This document shows, one piece after another, positions 25,454 to 33,907 of a stretch of DNA of 64,000 nt; positions within the stretch are counted from its first letter, which is position 1, and each line of letters opens with the position of its first letter. Both the position numbers and the translations under genes were made by a program. A model generated the notes under the pieces. It did no database searches. It was not told the origin of the DNA and was given only the letters and a program-made list of their open reading frames with translations. Source of the stretch: PKWO01 sp036384915 (GTDB lineage: Bacteria; Pseudomonadota; Gammaproteobacteria; Burkholderiales; Burkholderiaceae_D); the NCBI GenBank assembly GCA_036384915.1, contig DASVLJ010000062.1:305215-369214 (forward strand). Reading direction: 5' to 3'.

Positions 25454-26467
25454 ATGAAATTGGTCTCCCCCGTTCACGCCGGCTTGCGTAGTTTGTCATG
25501 CGTTTTCGTTATTCTGGCCTGCATTGCTGCGGATAAGGCATTTGCCGATGATATCGTGCTGGCACCGTCGGCTGCTTCAGACTGCCTGACGCGGGCCCAT
25601 GGTGCGGAAGAGAAATTGGTCTATCCTAAAGCGGCTTTCGAAAATAAGGATGGAGGAGTCGTCAAGGCCAAGATGGTCTTCCATGCTGCCGACAAGGGAC
25701 CACGCATTTCGATTGAACGGAATGAACTCAATAGCGACCTCGACGACGCAGTCAAAGAATATCTCGAAGGATATCGCTTGCCATGCTTTAATGAAAAGGA
25801 TGGCCCCGTCAGCCTGCGCCAGGATTACGTATTTACTCCCAATGACGGGCGAAAAGTCATGTCGACATCACCTGAGGATGAGGCGGACGACGCTCGCAAG
25901 CCGCAGCTTACTTGCATCAAGAGTATCGATGATTGGGACAAACCTTATTTTCCCGAGGCAGAGTCGAGAGAGGGCGCGGAAGGGAATTTTTATGTGGAAT
26001 TATCTTTTTCAGGGGCAGATACGCCACCGGACTTAAAGTGGATCGCTGCAGCAAACAACAAGGCGTTTCGCAGGGCGATCGAATTTTATGCCGGTAAATT
26101 GAGGATGCCCTGCCACGAAGGCGGGCCGGTGCGGGCACGCATGCTGTTCAAGTTCATGCAACCGGATGGAGAAAAGCTCATGTTCCGTAACATGGGTTTG
26201 CGCGATTTCCTTATCGCAGGAAGCAAAATCCCCAGGCCAGTGTTTTTCGATCTGAATAAAATGGCCTGTCCATTCGATCTGCGCGTGACCTATATGCAGC
26301 CATACGCACCCAATGTCGTTTCGGAACTGGAGACGACCAATGCTTCGCGTAAACCCCTGATCGATTGGATATCCAACATTGGTCTGGCGTTTTCCGAAAC
26401 ACAGGCCAACCGAGTGCTGGGCGACAGCTTTAACCTAAGTATTCCGTGCGGCTCGGTTAGCCTATAG
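25454..26467 (+). CDS. secreted triple-repeat protein with TonB-C-like modules
   Basis: A 337-residue protein with an N-terminal signal peptide (cleavage near AFA, residue 31). After it there are three repeats, each opening with a Cys and closing with a Pro-Cys: Cys44/Cys111, Cys154/Cys220 and Cys272/Cys332. Repeats 1 and 2 align well (YPKAA... GGVVKAKMVF... RLPC... GPV... F against YFPEA... EGNFYVELSF... RMPC... GPVRARMLFKF); the third is shorter. The YP-x-A/E ... G ... F pattern recalls the TonB C-terminal fold, but no TonB membrane or Pro-rich part exists. Function unknown. A GTG at 25442 is an alternative start. Confidence 0.7.
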   Translation: MKLVSPVHAGLRSLSCVFVILACIAADKAFADDIVLAPSAASDCLTRAHGAEEKLVYPKAAFENKDGGVVKAKMVFHAADKGPRISIERNELNSDLDDAVKEYLEGYRLPCFNEKDGPVSLRQDYVFTPNDGRKVMSTSPEDEADDARKPQLTCIKSIDDWDKPYFPEAESREGAEGNFYVELSFSGADTPPDLKWIAAANNKAFRRAIEFYAGKLRMPCHEGGPVRARMLFKFMQPDGEKLMFRNMGLRDFLIAGSKIPRPVFFDLNKMACPFDLRVTYMQPYAPNVVSELETTNASRKPLIDWISNIGLAFSETQANRVLGDSFNLSIPCGSVSL

Positions 26468-26470
26468 CGA

Positions 26471-27838
26471 TCAAATTTGCTTAGCCAGCTTTGCCGCAAT
26501 ACCAACGTAATTAGCCGGCGTCATGGCCAGCAAATGATCCTTGGCTTCTTGCGGAATGGCCAGCGTATTGATGAAGTCGCGCAAGCCATCCTTGGAAATC
26601 CCCTTGCCGCGCGTCAATTCCTTCAATTGCTCATAGGGGTTTTCCACGCCGTAGCGGCGCATCACGGTTTGTACCGGCTCAGCCAGCACTTCCCAGGTGG
26701 CATCGAGGTCTTCATCGAGGCGGGCGGGGTTGACTTCGAGCTTGTTCAAGCCGCGCAGGCAAGCGTCATAGGCCAGCACGGCATAGCCGAAGCCGACGCC
26801 GATATTGCGCAAGACGGTGGAGTCGGTCAGGTCACGCTGCCAGCGCGAGAGGGGCAGCTTTTCCGCCAAGTGCTTCAACACGGCATTACCCAGGCCGAGG
26901 TTGCCTTCCGAGTTCTCGAAATCGATCGGGTTGACCTTGTGCGGCATGGTTGAGGACCCGATCTCGCCGGCCTTGGTGCGCTGCTTGAAGTAGCCGAGCG
27001 AGATATAGCCCCAGACGTCGCGGTTCAAGTCGAGCAGGATGGTGTTTGCGCGCGCCACGGCATCAAACAGCTCGGCCATGTAATCATGCGGTTCGATCTG
27101 GATGGTGTAGGGGTTGAACGTCAGGCCCAGGCTGTTTTCGACCACATTCCTGGAGAAATTTTCCCAATCGAAAGTCGGATAGGCCGAGAGGTGAGCGTTG
27201 TAGTTGCCCACGGCACCGTTCATCTTGCCCAGGATTTCGACGGCGGCAATACGTTTGATGGCGCGGTCCAGGCGCGCCACCACGTTGGCGATTTCCTTGC
27301 CCAGGGTGGTCGGGCTGGCCGGCTGGCCGTGCGTGCGCGACAGCATGGGCTGGCCGGCATGTTCGTGGGCCAGGGCGCGCAGCTTGTCGACCACGGCTTG
27401 CAGCGCGGGCAAGAGCACGGTGTCGCGCGCGGCTTTCAACATCATGCCGTGCGAAGTGTTGTTGATGTCTTCCGAAGTGCAGGCGAAGTGGATGAATTCC
27501 GAGGCTGCGACGAGCTCGGGCACGTCTTTGACCTTTTCCTTGAGCCAGTATTCGACGGCTTTCACGTCATGATTGGTGACGGCTTCGATTTCCTTGATGC
27601 GCTGGGCATCGGCTTCGCCGAACTCAGCGGCCAATTTGTCGAGCAGGGCCGCAGAAGCAGCTGAAAACGGCTTGATCTCGGCAAAGCCGGCTTGCGCCAG
27701 TGCTTTCAGCCAAGCGATCTCGACCTTGACGCGGTGATGCATGAAACCGGCTTCGGACAGGATGGGGCGCAGCTTGTCGGTTTTGGAAGCATAGCGGCCG
27801 TCAAGCGGGGAAAGGGCAGAAAGGGTGGTGAGCGGCAT
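26471..27838 (-). CDS. purB: adenylosuccinate lyase
   Basis: A 455-residue homotetrameric lyase acting twice in purine synthesis: SAICAR to AICAR plus fumarate, and adenylosuccinate to AMP. Start MPLTTLSALSPLDGRYASK at 27838 fits the E. coli-type PurB. Marks: SEDINNTSH, TVLPARTHGQ-like SRTHGQPASPTTLGKE and the catalytic-loop signature GSSTMPHKVNPIDFEN. Convergent with the secreted-protein gene, with only 3 bp between stop codons. A TAAAAT box at 27911-27906 may be its -10. Confidence 0.96.
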   Translation of the reverse strand: MPLTTLSALSPLDGRYASKTDKLRPILSEAGFMHHRVKVEIAWLKALAQAGFAEIKPFSAASAALLDKLAAEFGEADAQRIKEIEAVTNHDVKAVEYWLKEKVKDVPELVAASEFIHFACTSEDINNTSHGMMLKAARDTVLLPALQAVVDKLRALAHEHAGQPMLSRTHGQPASPTTLGKEIANVVARLDRAIKRIAAVEILGKMNGAVGNYNAHLSAYPTFDWENFSRNVVENSLGLTFNPYTIQIEPHDYMAELFDAVARANTILLDLNRDVWGYISLGYFKQRTKAGEIGSSTMPHKVNPIDFENSEGNLGLGNAVLKHLAEKLPLSRWQRDLTDSTVLRNIGVGFGYAVLAYDACLRGLNKLEVNPARLDEDLDATWEVLAEPVQTVMRRYGVENPYEQLKELTRGKGISKDGLRDFINTLAIPQEAKDHLLAMTPANYVGIAAKLAKQI

Positions 27839-27988
27839 AGTAGGGAATGAGGTGCGGAACCAGGAGAAGTGTTGCAAAAAAGCTGCACAGCTGCGGCAAA
27901 TGCGTATTTTACCATCTGTCAGGTAGCCGAAATCAGCCCCCCAACCGTTAGGTCGAGGTGGTCAAGCCCTGGGAAAGGGTGTGCCCAA

Positions 27989-28015
27989 TGCTATAATCGT
28001 TCGAGAATCATTATC
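27989..28015 (+). promoter_or_regulatory. predicted GST promoter with a Fur-box-like sequence
   Basis: An extended -10, TGCTATAAT, is at 27989-27997. Immediately after it GAGAATCATTATC (28003-28015) matches 12 of 13 bases of the GATAATCATTATC Fur core and ends 3 nt before the ATG, covering the expected start of transcription. The outer Fur half-site is poorly conserved. Confidence 0.4.
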
Positions 28016-28018
28016 TAA

Positions 28019-28633
28019 ATGTCTATGAAACTGATCGGTTCGTTAGCCAGCCCTTATGTGAGGAAAGTCCGCATCGCCATGGCGGAAAAAAAGCTCGATT
28101 ATTCCTTCGCGCTGGAAGATGTCTGGGCGGCCGACACCAAGATCATGGAATCGAATCCCTTGGGCAAGGTACCATGTCTGGTCATGGAAGACGGCGGCGC
28201 CATGTTCGATTCGCGCGTGATCGTCGAATATCTCGATACCTTGTCCCCGGTTGGCAAGTTGATTCCGCCCAATGGGCGCGAGCGGGCCGAAGTGAAATGC
28301 TGGGAGGCCTTGGCCGACGGCGTGACCGATGCCGGCGTCTTGATTCGCCTGGAACGCACGCAGCGCCCGCAACACCTGCAAAGCCCCGATTGGATCGCAC
28401 GCCAGAGCGCCAAGATCAAGGCTGGTTTGAATGCCCTGGCTTCGGGCCTGGGAGACAAACCCTATTGCGCCGGCAACCACTACACGCTGGCCGATGTGGC
28501 TACGGGTTGCGCCATCGGCTGGCTGGCCTTCCGTTTTCCCGAAATCGATTGGCGAGGCGATCACCCCAATCTGGCAAAACTCTACGAGAAGCTGTCGGAG
28601 CGCCCTTCATTCAAGGACACCGCTCCGCAATAG
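28019..28633 (+). CDS. glutathione S-transferase family protein
   Basis: A 204-residue cytosolic two-domain protein. The thioredoxin-like N-terminal domain has SPYVRKVRIAMAEKKL with Ser at the catalytic position, NPLGKVPCLVMEDG (cis-Pro) and FDSRVIVEYLD; the helical C-terminal domain has YTLADVATGCAIGWL. It resembles E. coli YibF. Substrates cannot be read from sequence; conjugation or peroxidase activity is likely. A second ATG lies two codons in. Its stop abuts the stop of the opposing FMN protein with no gap. Confidence 0.9.
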   Translation: MSMKLIGSLASPYVRKVRIAMAEKKLDYSFALEDVWAADTKIMESNPLGKVPCLVMEDGGAMFDSRVIVEYLDTLSPVGKLIPPNGRERAEVKCWEALADGVTDAGVLIRLERTQRPQHLQSPDWIARQSAKIKAGLNALASGLGDKPYCAGNHYTLADVATGCAIGWLAFRFPEIDWRGDHPNLAKLYEKLSERPSFKDTAPQ

Positions 28634-30262
28634 TCAGTATGCGGTAGCCTGGAACGAATTGGCTTGCGCTACCGGCCAAAAGGTCTTGTAGACTTCCGGC
28701 AGTTTTTCCAGGTCGGCTCCTTCCAGCAAGGCGCCCGGTTCCAGGTATTCCAGTAGCGAGGATGCCACCGCCACGCGGTTCGGTGAGAGCCGGCGCACGA
28801 TATGATGCGGCTTCAGATCGCAGGGATGTTCCAGCCCGACCGCCGCAATCAGCTCGGCCAGCGCCTTCAAGGTATTGTCGTGAAAATGCGCGACGCGAAG
28901 GGCCTTGTCCGGCACTACCAGCGCACGCTGACGCAGCTGGTCCTGCGTGGCCACACCGGTCGGGCAGCGGCCCGTATGGCAGCTTTGCGACTGGATGCAG
29001 CCGAGCGCGAACATGAAGCCGCGCGCTGAATTGCACCAGTCCGCGCCGAAGGCCAGCGTGCGCACGATATCGAAAGCCGAGACGATCTTGCCCGAGGCGC
29101 CGATCTTGACCTTGTCGCGCAGCTTGGCGCCGACCAGGGCGTTATGCACTATCAATAAGGCTTCCTGCAGCGGTACACCCACGTGGTCGGTGAATTCGAC
29201 CGGTGCCGCGCCGGTGCCGCCTTCGGAACCGTCGACCACGATGAAGTCGGGTGTGATCCCGGTTTCCAGCATGGCCTTCACGATGCCGAAAAATTCCCAG
29301 GGATGGCCCAGGGCGAACTTGAACCCGGTCGGCTTGCCGCCCGAGAGATTGCGCAGCTTGTCGACGAATTGCAGCAGCCCGATCGGCGAATTGAAGGCCG
29401 AATGCGATGCTGGCGAGACGCAATCGACGCCTGCCGGCACGCCGCGCGCCTCGGCGATCTCCTGGCTTACCTTGGCGCCGGGAAGCACGCCGCCATGGCC
29501 GGGCTTGGCGCCTTGGGAAAGCTTGATCTCGATCATCTTGACCTGGGGGGAGGTCGCGTTTTCGACGAACTTTTGCTCCGAGAAGCTGCCGTCGGGATTG
29601 CGGCAGCCGAAATAGCCCGAGCCGATTTCCCACACCAGGTCGCCGCCGCTTTCGCCGGGAGTTTCGGGCCGGTGGTAGCGGCTGATGCTGCCTTCCCCCG
29701 TATCGTGCATGAAGTTACCGAGCTTGGCGCCGCGGTTCAAGGCGCGAATGGCATTGGCCGAGAGTGCGCCGAAGCTCATGGCCGAGATATTGAAGATGGA
29801 TGCCGAATAGGGCTGGGCGCGGCCGGCGCCGATGGTGATGCGGAAGTCGTGATGCCGCACCTTGGCCGGGGCGATCGAATGATTGACCCATTCGTAGCCG
29901 GCCTGGTAGACGTCCATCTGCGTGCCGAAGGGGCGCTTGTCGAGCTGTTCCTTGGCGCGCTGGTAGACGATGGAGCGCTGGCTGCGCGAGAACGGGGTCT
30001 CCTCCTTGTCGTCTTCGAGGAAGTATTGGCGGATTTCGGGCCGGATCATCTCGAAGAAAAAGCGCAGGTGACCGAGTACGGGGTAGTTGCGCAGGATCGA
30101 GCGCTTGGTCTGCATCAGGTCCCCCACGCCGACCGCCGTCAGGCCGCCGGAGAGCAAGACCAGCCACCAGCCCGCGTGGAGCAATAGCGCCAGGGCCAGC
30201 GACAGCACAAAGACGAAGGCGATGACGATGAAGGTCAGGTAGCGCAAAGGGGAATCCTGCAT
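28634..30262 (-). CDS. FMN-binding glutamate synthase-like membrane protein
   Basis: A 542-residue protein with two N-terminal transmembrane helices (about residues 8-45) followed by a GltB central/FMN TIM-barrel domain. Visible are FNISAMSFGALSANAIRAL, HGGVLPGAKVSQEIA, VDGSEGGTGAAPVEFTDHVG, SGKIVSAFDI and the Fe-S cluster cysteines CIQSQSCHTGRCPTG. The glutamine amidotransferase domain of true glutamate synthase is absent, as in the stand-alone archaeal-type family. Substrate is unknown; an ammonia-dependent or non-glutamate reaction is possible. Start at 30262 (MQDSPLRY) excludes an upstream noncoding extension. Confidence 0.88.
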   Translation of the reverse strand: MQDSPLRYLTFIVIAFVFVLSLALALLLHAGWWLVLLSGGLTAVGVGDLMQTKRSILRNYPVLGHLRFFFEMIRPEIRQYFLEDDKEETPFSRSQRSIVYQRAKEQLDKRPFGTQMDVYQAGYEWVNHSIAPAKVRHHDFRITIGAGRAQPYSASIFNISAMSFGALSANAIRALNRGAKLGNFMHDTGEGSISRYHRPETPGESGGDLVWEIGSGYFGCRNPDGSFSEQKFVENATSPQVKMIEIKLSQGAKPGHGGVLPGAKVSQEIAEARGVPAGVDCVSPASHSAFNSPIGLLQFVDKLRNLSGGKPTGFKFALGHPWEFFGIVKAMLETGITPDFIVVDGSEGGTGAAPVEFTDHVGVPLQEALLIVHNALVGAKLRDKVKIGASGKIVSAFDIVRTLAFGADWCNSARGFMFALGCIQSQSCHTGRCPTGVATQDQLRQRALVVPDKALRVAHFHDNTLKALAELIAAVGLEHPCDLKPHHIVRRLSPNRVAVASSLLEYLEPGALLEGADLEKLPEVYKTFWPVAQANSFQATAY

Positions 30263-30315
30263 GGACAGCTCCTTGTGGTTTGACCGGCAGTGTACAACGG
30301 GAGGGTGTTTTATTG

Positions 30316-31446
30316 CTATGGCGTCACGGTCTTGCCGGACGTGCCGGAGATGATGCCGCCGCCCAGGCACACATCGCCGTCATACAGCACGGCTGATTGG
30401 CCCGGCGTCACCGCCCATTGCGGGTCGGTGAAGGACAGCGCAAATTCATTGGGCGAGCTAGCACCGAACACGCATTCGACATCGGCTTGCCGGTAGCGCG
30501 TCTTGGCATGCAGCTTGCCTGCCGCGGGTGCGTGCCCGGATACCCAGCTGCTCTGGTCCGCCGTGAGCGAGGGCGAAAGCAGCCAGGGGTGGTCATGCCC
30601 TTGCACGATATAAAGCGTATTGTCGGCCACATCCTTGCGCGCCACATACCAGGGTTCGCTGCTGCCGTCTTCCTTCTGGTGCGATTTCAAGCCGCCCAGG
30701 CCTATGCCCTTGCGCTGGCCCAGCGTGTAAAAGCTCAAGCCCACGTGTTCGCCGACCACGGTGCCGTCGTCGGTTTTCATCGGTCCGGGCTTGTAGGACA
30801 GGTAGCGGTTGAGGAATTCGCGGAACGGGCGTTCGCCGATGAAGCAGATGCCGGTCGAATCCTTCTTGGCCGCATTGGGCAATTGCAGTTTCTCGGCGAT
30901 CTTGCGCACCTCGGTTTTGTGTATCTCGCCGAGCGGGAACAGGGTGCGCGACAGTTGCGCCTGGTTGAGCCGGTGCAGAAAATAGCTTTGATCCTTGCTG
31001 CCGTCGAGCGCCTTGAGCAATTGGTAGCTGCCCGCATCCGGCCCGCTTGCCACCTGGCGTACGCGCGCATAGTGGCCGGTGGCGATCAGATCCGCGCCCA
31101 GCTTCATCGCATGATCGAGGAAAGCCTTGAACTTGATTTCGGCATTGCACAGCACGTCCGGGTTGGGCGTGCGGCCGGCCTGGTATTCGCGCAGGAATTC
31201 GGCGAATACGCGGTCCTTGTATTCGGCGGCGAAATTGACCGCTTCGATGTCGACGCCGACCACGTCGGCCACGCTGGCCGCGTCGATCCAGTCGACGCGC
31301 GTGGAGCAGTACTCGGAATCGTCGTCGTCTTCCCAATTCTTCATGAACAGGCCGATGACTTCGTAGCCCTGTTCCTTGAGCAGCCAGGCCGAAACCGAGG
31401 AATCGACCCCGCCCGACATGCCGATGACAACTCTCTTTTTAGTCAC
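30316..31446 (-). CDS. mnmA: tRNA-specific 2-thiouridylase MnmA
   Basis: A 376-residue enzyme that 2-thiolates U34 of tRNA-Lys, Glu and Gln using sulfur relayed from IscS. The PP-loop GMSGGVDSS is at residues 9-17; the catalytic cysteines are Cys100 (NPDVLCN) and Cys201 (DSTGICFIGE). Translation begins at GTG (31446), supported by the conserved TKKRVVIGMSGG start and an 8 bp overlap with the upstream Nudix gene. Confidence 0.95.
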   Translation of the reverse strand: MTKKRVVIGMSGGVDSSVSAWLLKEQGYEVIGLFMKNWEDDDDSEYCSTRVDWIDAASVADVVGVDIEAVNFAAEYKDRVFAEFLREYQAGRTPNPDVLCNAEIKFKAFLDHAMKLGADLIATGHYARVRQVASGPDAGSYQLLKALDGSKDQSYFLHRLNQAQLSRTLFPLGEIHKTEVRKIAEKLQLPNAAKKDSTGICFIGERPFREFLNRYLSYKPGPMKTDDGTVVGEHVGLSFYTLGQRKGIGLGGLKSHQKEDGSSEPWYVARKDVADNTLYIVQGHDHPWLLSPSLTADQSSWVSGHAPAAGKLHAKTRYRQADVECVFGASSPNEFALSFTDPQWAVTPGQSAVLYDGDVCLGGGIISGTSGKTVTP

Positions 31447-31924
31447 TTGGTTCGCCCAAAACGCTGGGGTGGGTAAAGATGGTCGACAGCGGCGAGCGTT
31501 GCCCGGCGCGATAGTCGTCCACGCAACGCAAGACAAGGTCGCTGCGATGCCTGTCCTTGCAGGCCAGCATTTCGTCGTAGGTCATCCATACGGCACGCAG
31601 GATGCCGACGTCGAGCGGCCGGTCGTGATGGTCGCCGGCCTCGCCGCAAAAGGCGAAGCGCAGATACGTCACTTCCTGGCGCGTGCGCGAGGACAGGTAG
31701 CGCGCCATATACATGCCGATCAGCGCCTGCGGCGTGAAGTCGTAAGCCGTTTCTTCCAAGGCTTCGCGCACGACGGCTTGGGCCAGCGACTCGCCCGGGT
31801 CGAGGTGGCCGGCCGGCTGGTTGAAGCGTATCCCGTCGCTCGTCTCTTCTTCGACCAGCAGGAATTGGCCCTTCCGTTCGATCACGGCGGCCACGGTAAC
31901 TGAGGGTTTCCAGACGTCGGTCAT
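31439..31924 (-). CDS. NUDIX hydrolase, NudJ-like
   Basis: A 161-residue phosphohydrolase. The Nudix box runs GHLDPGESLAQAVVREALEE and continues TAYDF; the usual box glycine after EET is Ala. The fold start TVAAVIERKGQFLLVEEE is typical of NudJ, which hydrolyses HMP-PP and nucleoside di/triphosphates. ATG at 31924 is chosen for family length. Coupled to mnmA, a pairing common in proteobacteria. Confidence 0.9.
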   Translation of the reverse strand: MTDVWKPSVTVAAVIERKGQFLLVEEETSDGIRFNQPAGHLDPGESLAQAVVREALEETAYDFTPQALIGMYMARYLSSRTRQEVTYLRFAFCGEAGDHHDRPLDVGILRAVWMTYDEMLACKDRHRSDLVLRCVDDYRAGQRSPLSTIFTHPSVLGEPSD

Positions 31925-32320
31925 GGGAGATGGAGCCAAGGCGCGATTGAAGACCGCGCATTTTACCGTGCTTGCGGTTTCGTGGCTGCGATTGTGGCGT
32001 GCCGTAAACAGCGGCCGGGAAGGCGAGCCGGCATGCGGCATTGTCATATCCATCAAATTTCGAACAAAATCGGTAAAATGTGGGTTCGGCGGGCAATATT
32101 TGTTTGCAAGTCACGCTATTTTGCTGAATTTTAGTGGGAAATCTCAAACTGCTATGGTTGTTCCGGCAAAAACTTTCCGTGTAAGATAGCCCGTCCAGTC
32201 ATAGATACCAGTACAAGCGACGTATTTGCTCCGCGCCGGGACCAACCGTTCCGCCGCGTCGATGACAAGAATCGTATTACCGAATTGAAGCATCAACAGT
32301 ATTAAGCCAAGGAGCCATTC
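31925..32320. other. divergent intergenic region between nudix-mnmA and pntAB
   Basis: A 396 bp gap with no credible gene. The centre (32060-32150) is notably AT-rich for this genome. It contains the predicted pntA promoter and a good AAGGAG ribosome site just before the pntA ATG at 32321. The minus-strand promoter for the Nudix gene should lie between 31925 and 32100, but no clear element is visible. Confidence 0.5.
32158..32187 (+). promoter_or_regulatory. predicted sigma-70 promoter for pntAB operon
   Basis: TTGTTC (32158-32163) and TAAGAT (32182-32187) are separated by 18 bp, leaving a leader of about 125 nt before pntA. No riboswitch-like structure was recognised in the leader. Confidence 0.35.
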
Positions 32321-33895
32321 ATGTCGTTGAAGATAGGTGTGCCGCGCGAAGTTTTTCCCGGCGAGAAGCGCGTCGCCACCGTGCCTGAAGTCGTCGAGAA
32401 GCTGATCAAGCTGGGTTTTTCCGTTGCCGTGCAAAGCGGCGCCGGCGAAGCATCCAATTTCAGCGACGACAGCTACCGCGCCGCCGGCGCCGAAGTTATC
32501 GAGGGCGCGCCTGCCTTGTGGGCCGCATCGGACATCGTATTCAAAGTACGCGGACCGAACCATGAAGAAGTCGGCTTGCTGCGCGAAGGCGGCACGCTGG
32601 TTTCCTTCATCTGGCCGGCACAAAACCCGGAACTGCTGCAGCAGCTCGCGGCCAAGAAGGCTACGGTGCTGGCCATGGATAGCGTGCCGCGCATGTCGCG
32701 TGCGCAAAAGATGGACGCCCTGAGTTCCATGGCCAATATCGGCGGCTACCGTGCCGTGATCGAGGCGGCCCATCATTTCGGGCGTTTCTTTACGGGGCAG
32801 ATCACGGCTGCGGGCAAGGTGCCGCCGGCCAAGGTCTTCATCATCGGCGCCGGCGTGGCCGGCCTGGCCGCAATCGGCGCGGCAGCCGGCCTCGGGGCCG
32901 TGGTGCGCGCCAACGATACGCGCCCCGAGGTGGCGGACCAGATCGTCTCGCTCGGCGGCGAATTCGTGCCGGTCGACTATGTGGAAGAAGGCTCCGGCAC
33001 AGGCGGCTATGCCAAGGTCATGAGTGAAGGCTTTTTAAAAGCGCAGGCGGCGGTGTTCGCCAAGCAGGCGGCTGAAGTCGACATCATCATCACCACCGCG
33101 CTGATCCCGGGCAAGCCGGCGCCGCGCCTGATTACGGCGGCGATGGTCGAATCGATGAAGCCGGGCAGCGTGATCGTCGACATGGCCGCCGAGCAGGGCG
33201 GCAATTGCGAATTGACCGAGCCGGGCAAGGTGGTGGTCAAGCACGGCGTGACCATCATCGGCTACACCGACCTGGCCAGCCGCCTGGCCAAGCAGGCCAG
33301 CACGCTGTATGCCACCAACCTGTTCCGCCTGTCGGAAGAATTGTGCAAGACCAAGGACGGCATCATCGACGTCAACATGGAAGACGAGGTGCTGCGCGGC
33401 ACGACCGTGATCAAGGAGGGCAACATCACCTGGCCGCCGCCGCCGCCCAAGCTTTCGGCCGCAGCTCCGGCGCAAGCCAAGCCTGCCGCCGCCGTACCCA
33501 AGGCGCCGGCACATGGCGCGCCGAGCGAGCCGGCCAAGGGTTCGACCCTGGCCATCGTGTTCGGCATCGGCGCGGCGCTGTTCTGGTTCATCGGCGCCAA
33601 CGCGCCGGCCGTGTTCCTGCCGCACTTCACCGTGTTCGTGCTGGCTTGCTTCGTCGGCTACATGGTGGTGTGGAACGTCACGCCGGCCCTGCATACGCCG
33701 TTGATGAGCGTGACCAATGCGATTTCCAGCATTATCGCCATCGGCGCCTTGGTGCAGATCGCGCCGCCCCTGGGCGGTGCCGAGCCCCTGCAATGGGTGC
33801 GCTGGCTAGCCTGCGGCGGTATCGTGCTGGCCGCGATCAATATGTTCGGCGGTTTCGCCGTGACCCAGCGCATGCTGGCGATGTTCCGCAAATAA
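32321..33895 (+). CDS. pntA: proton-translocating NAD(P) transhydrogenase subunit alpha
   Basis: A 524-residue subunit that binds NAD(H) and contributes membrane helices. Residues 1-380 form the alanine-dehydrogenase-like NAD domain (IGVPREVFPGEKRVATVPE at the start, Rossmann loop GAGVAGLAAIG at 176-186, RQQD-type loop region VRANDTRPEV). A Pro/Ala-rich linker (about 375-410) leads to four C-terminal helices. It is the E. coli-like fused form, not the split PntAA/PntAB. With PntB it makes NADPH from NADH at the cost of the proton gradient. Confidence 0.96.
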   Translation: MSLKIGVPREVFPGEKRVATVPEVVEKLIKLGFSVAVQSGAGEASNFSDDSYRAAGAEVIEGAPALWAASDIVFKVRGPNHEEVGLLREGGTLVSFIWPAQNPELLQQLAAKKATVLAMDSVPRMSRAQKMDALSSMANIGGYRAVIEAAHHFGRFFTGQITAAGKVPPAKVFIIGAGVAGLAAIGAAAGLGAVVRANDTRPEVADQIVSLGGEFVPVDYVEEGSGTGGYAKVMSEGFLKAQAAVFAKQAAEVDIIITTALIPGKPAPRLITAAMVESMKPGSVIVDMAAEQGGNCELTEPGKVVVKHGVTIIGYTDLASRLAKQASTLYATNLFRLSEELCKTKDGIIDVNMEDEVLRGTTVIKEGNITWPPPPPKLSAAAPAQAKPAAAVPKAPAHGAPSEPAKGSTLAIVFGIGAALFWFIGANAPAVFLPHFTVFVLACFVGYMVVWNVTPALHTPLMSVTNAISSIIAIGALVQIAPPLGGAEPLQWVRWLACGGIVLAAINMFGGFAVTQRMLAMFRK

Positions 33896-33907
33896 GGATA
33901 AATAGTC

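Noticed and set aside
27870..27892. small hairpin followed by six T residues in the purB leader (minus strand), a possible attenuator
   Set aside because: The stem is only about 5 bp with a 2-base loop, too weak to call a terminator from sequence alone.
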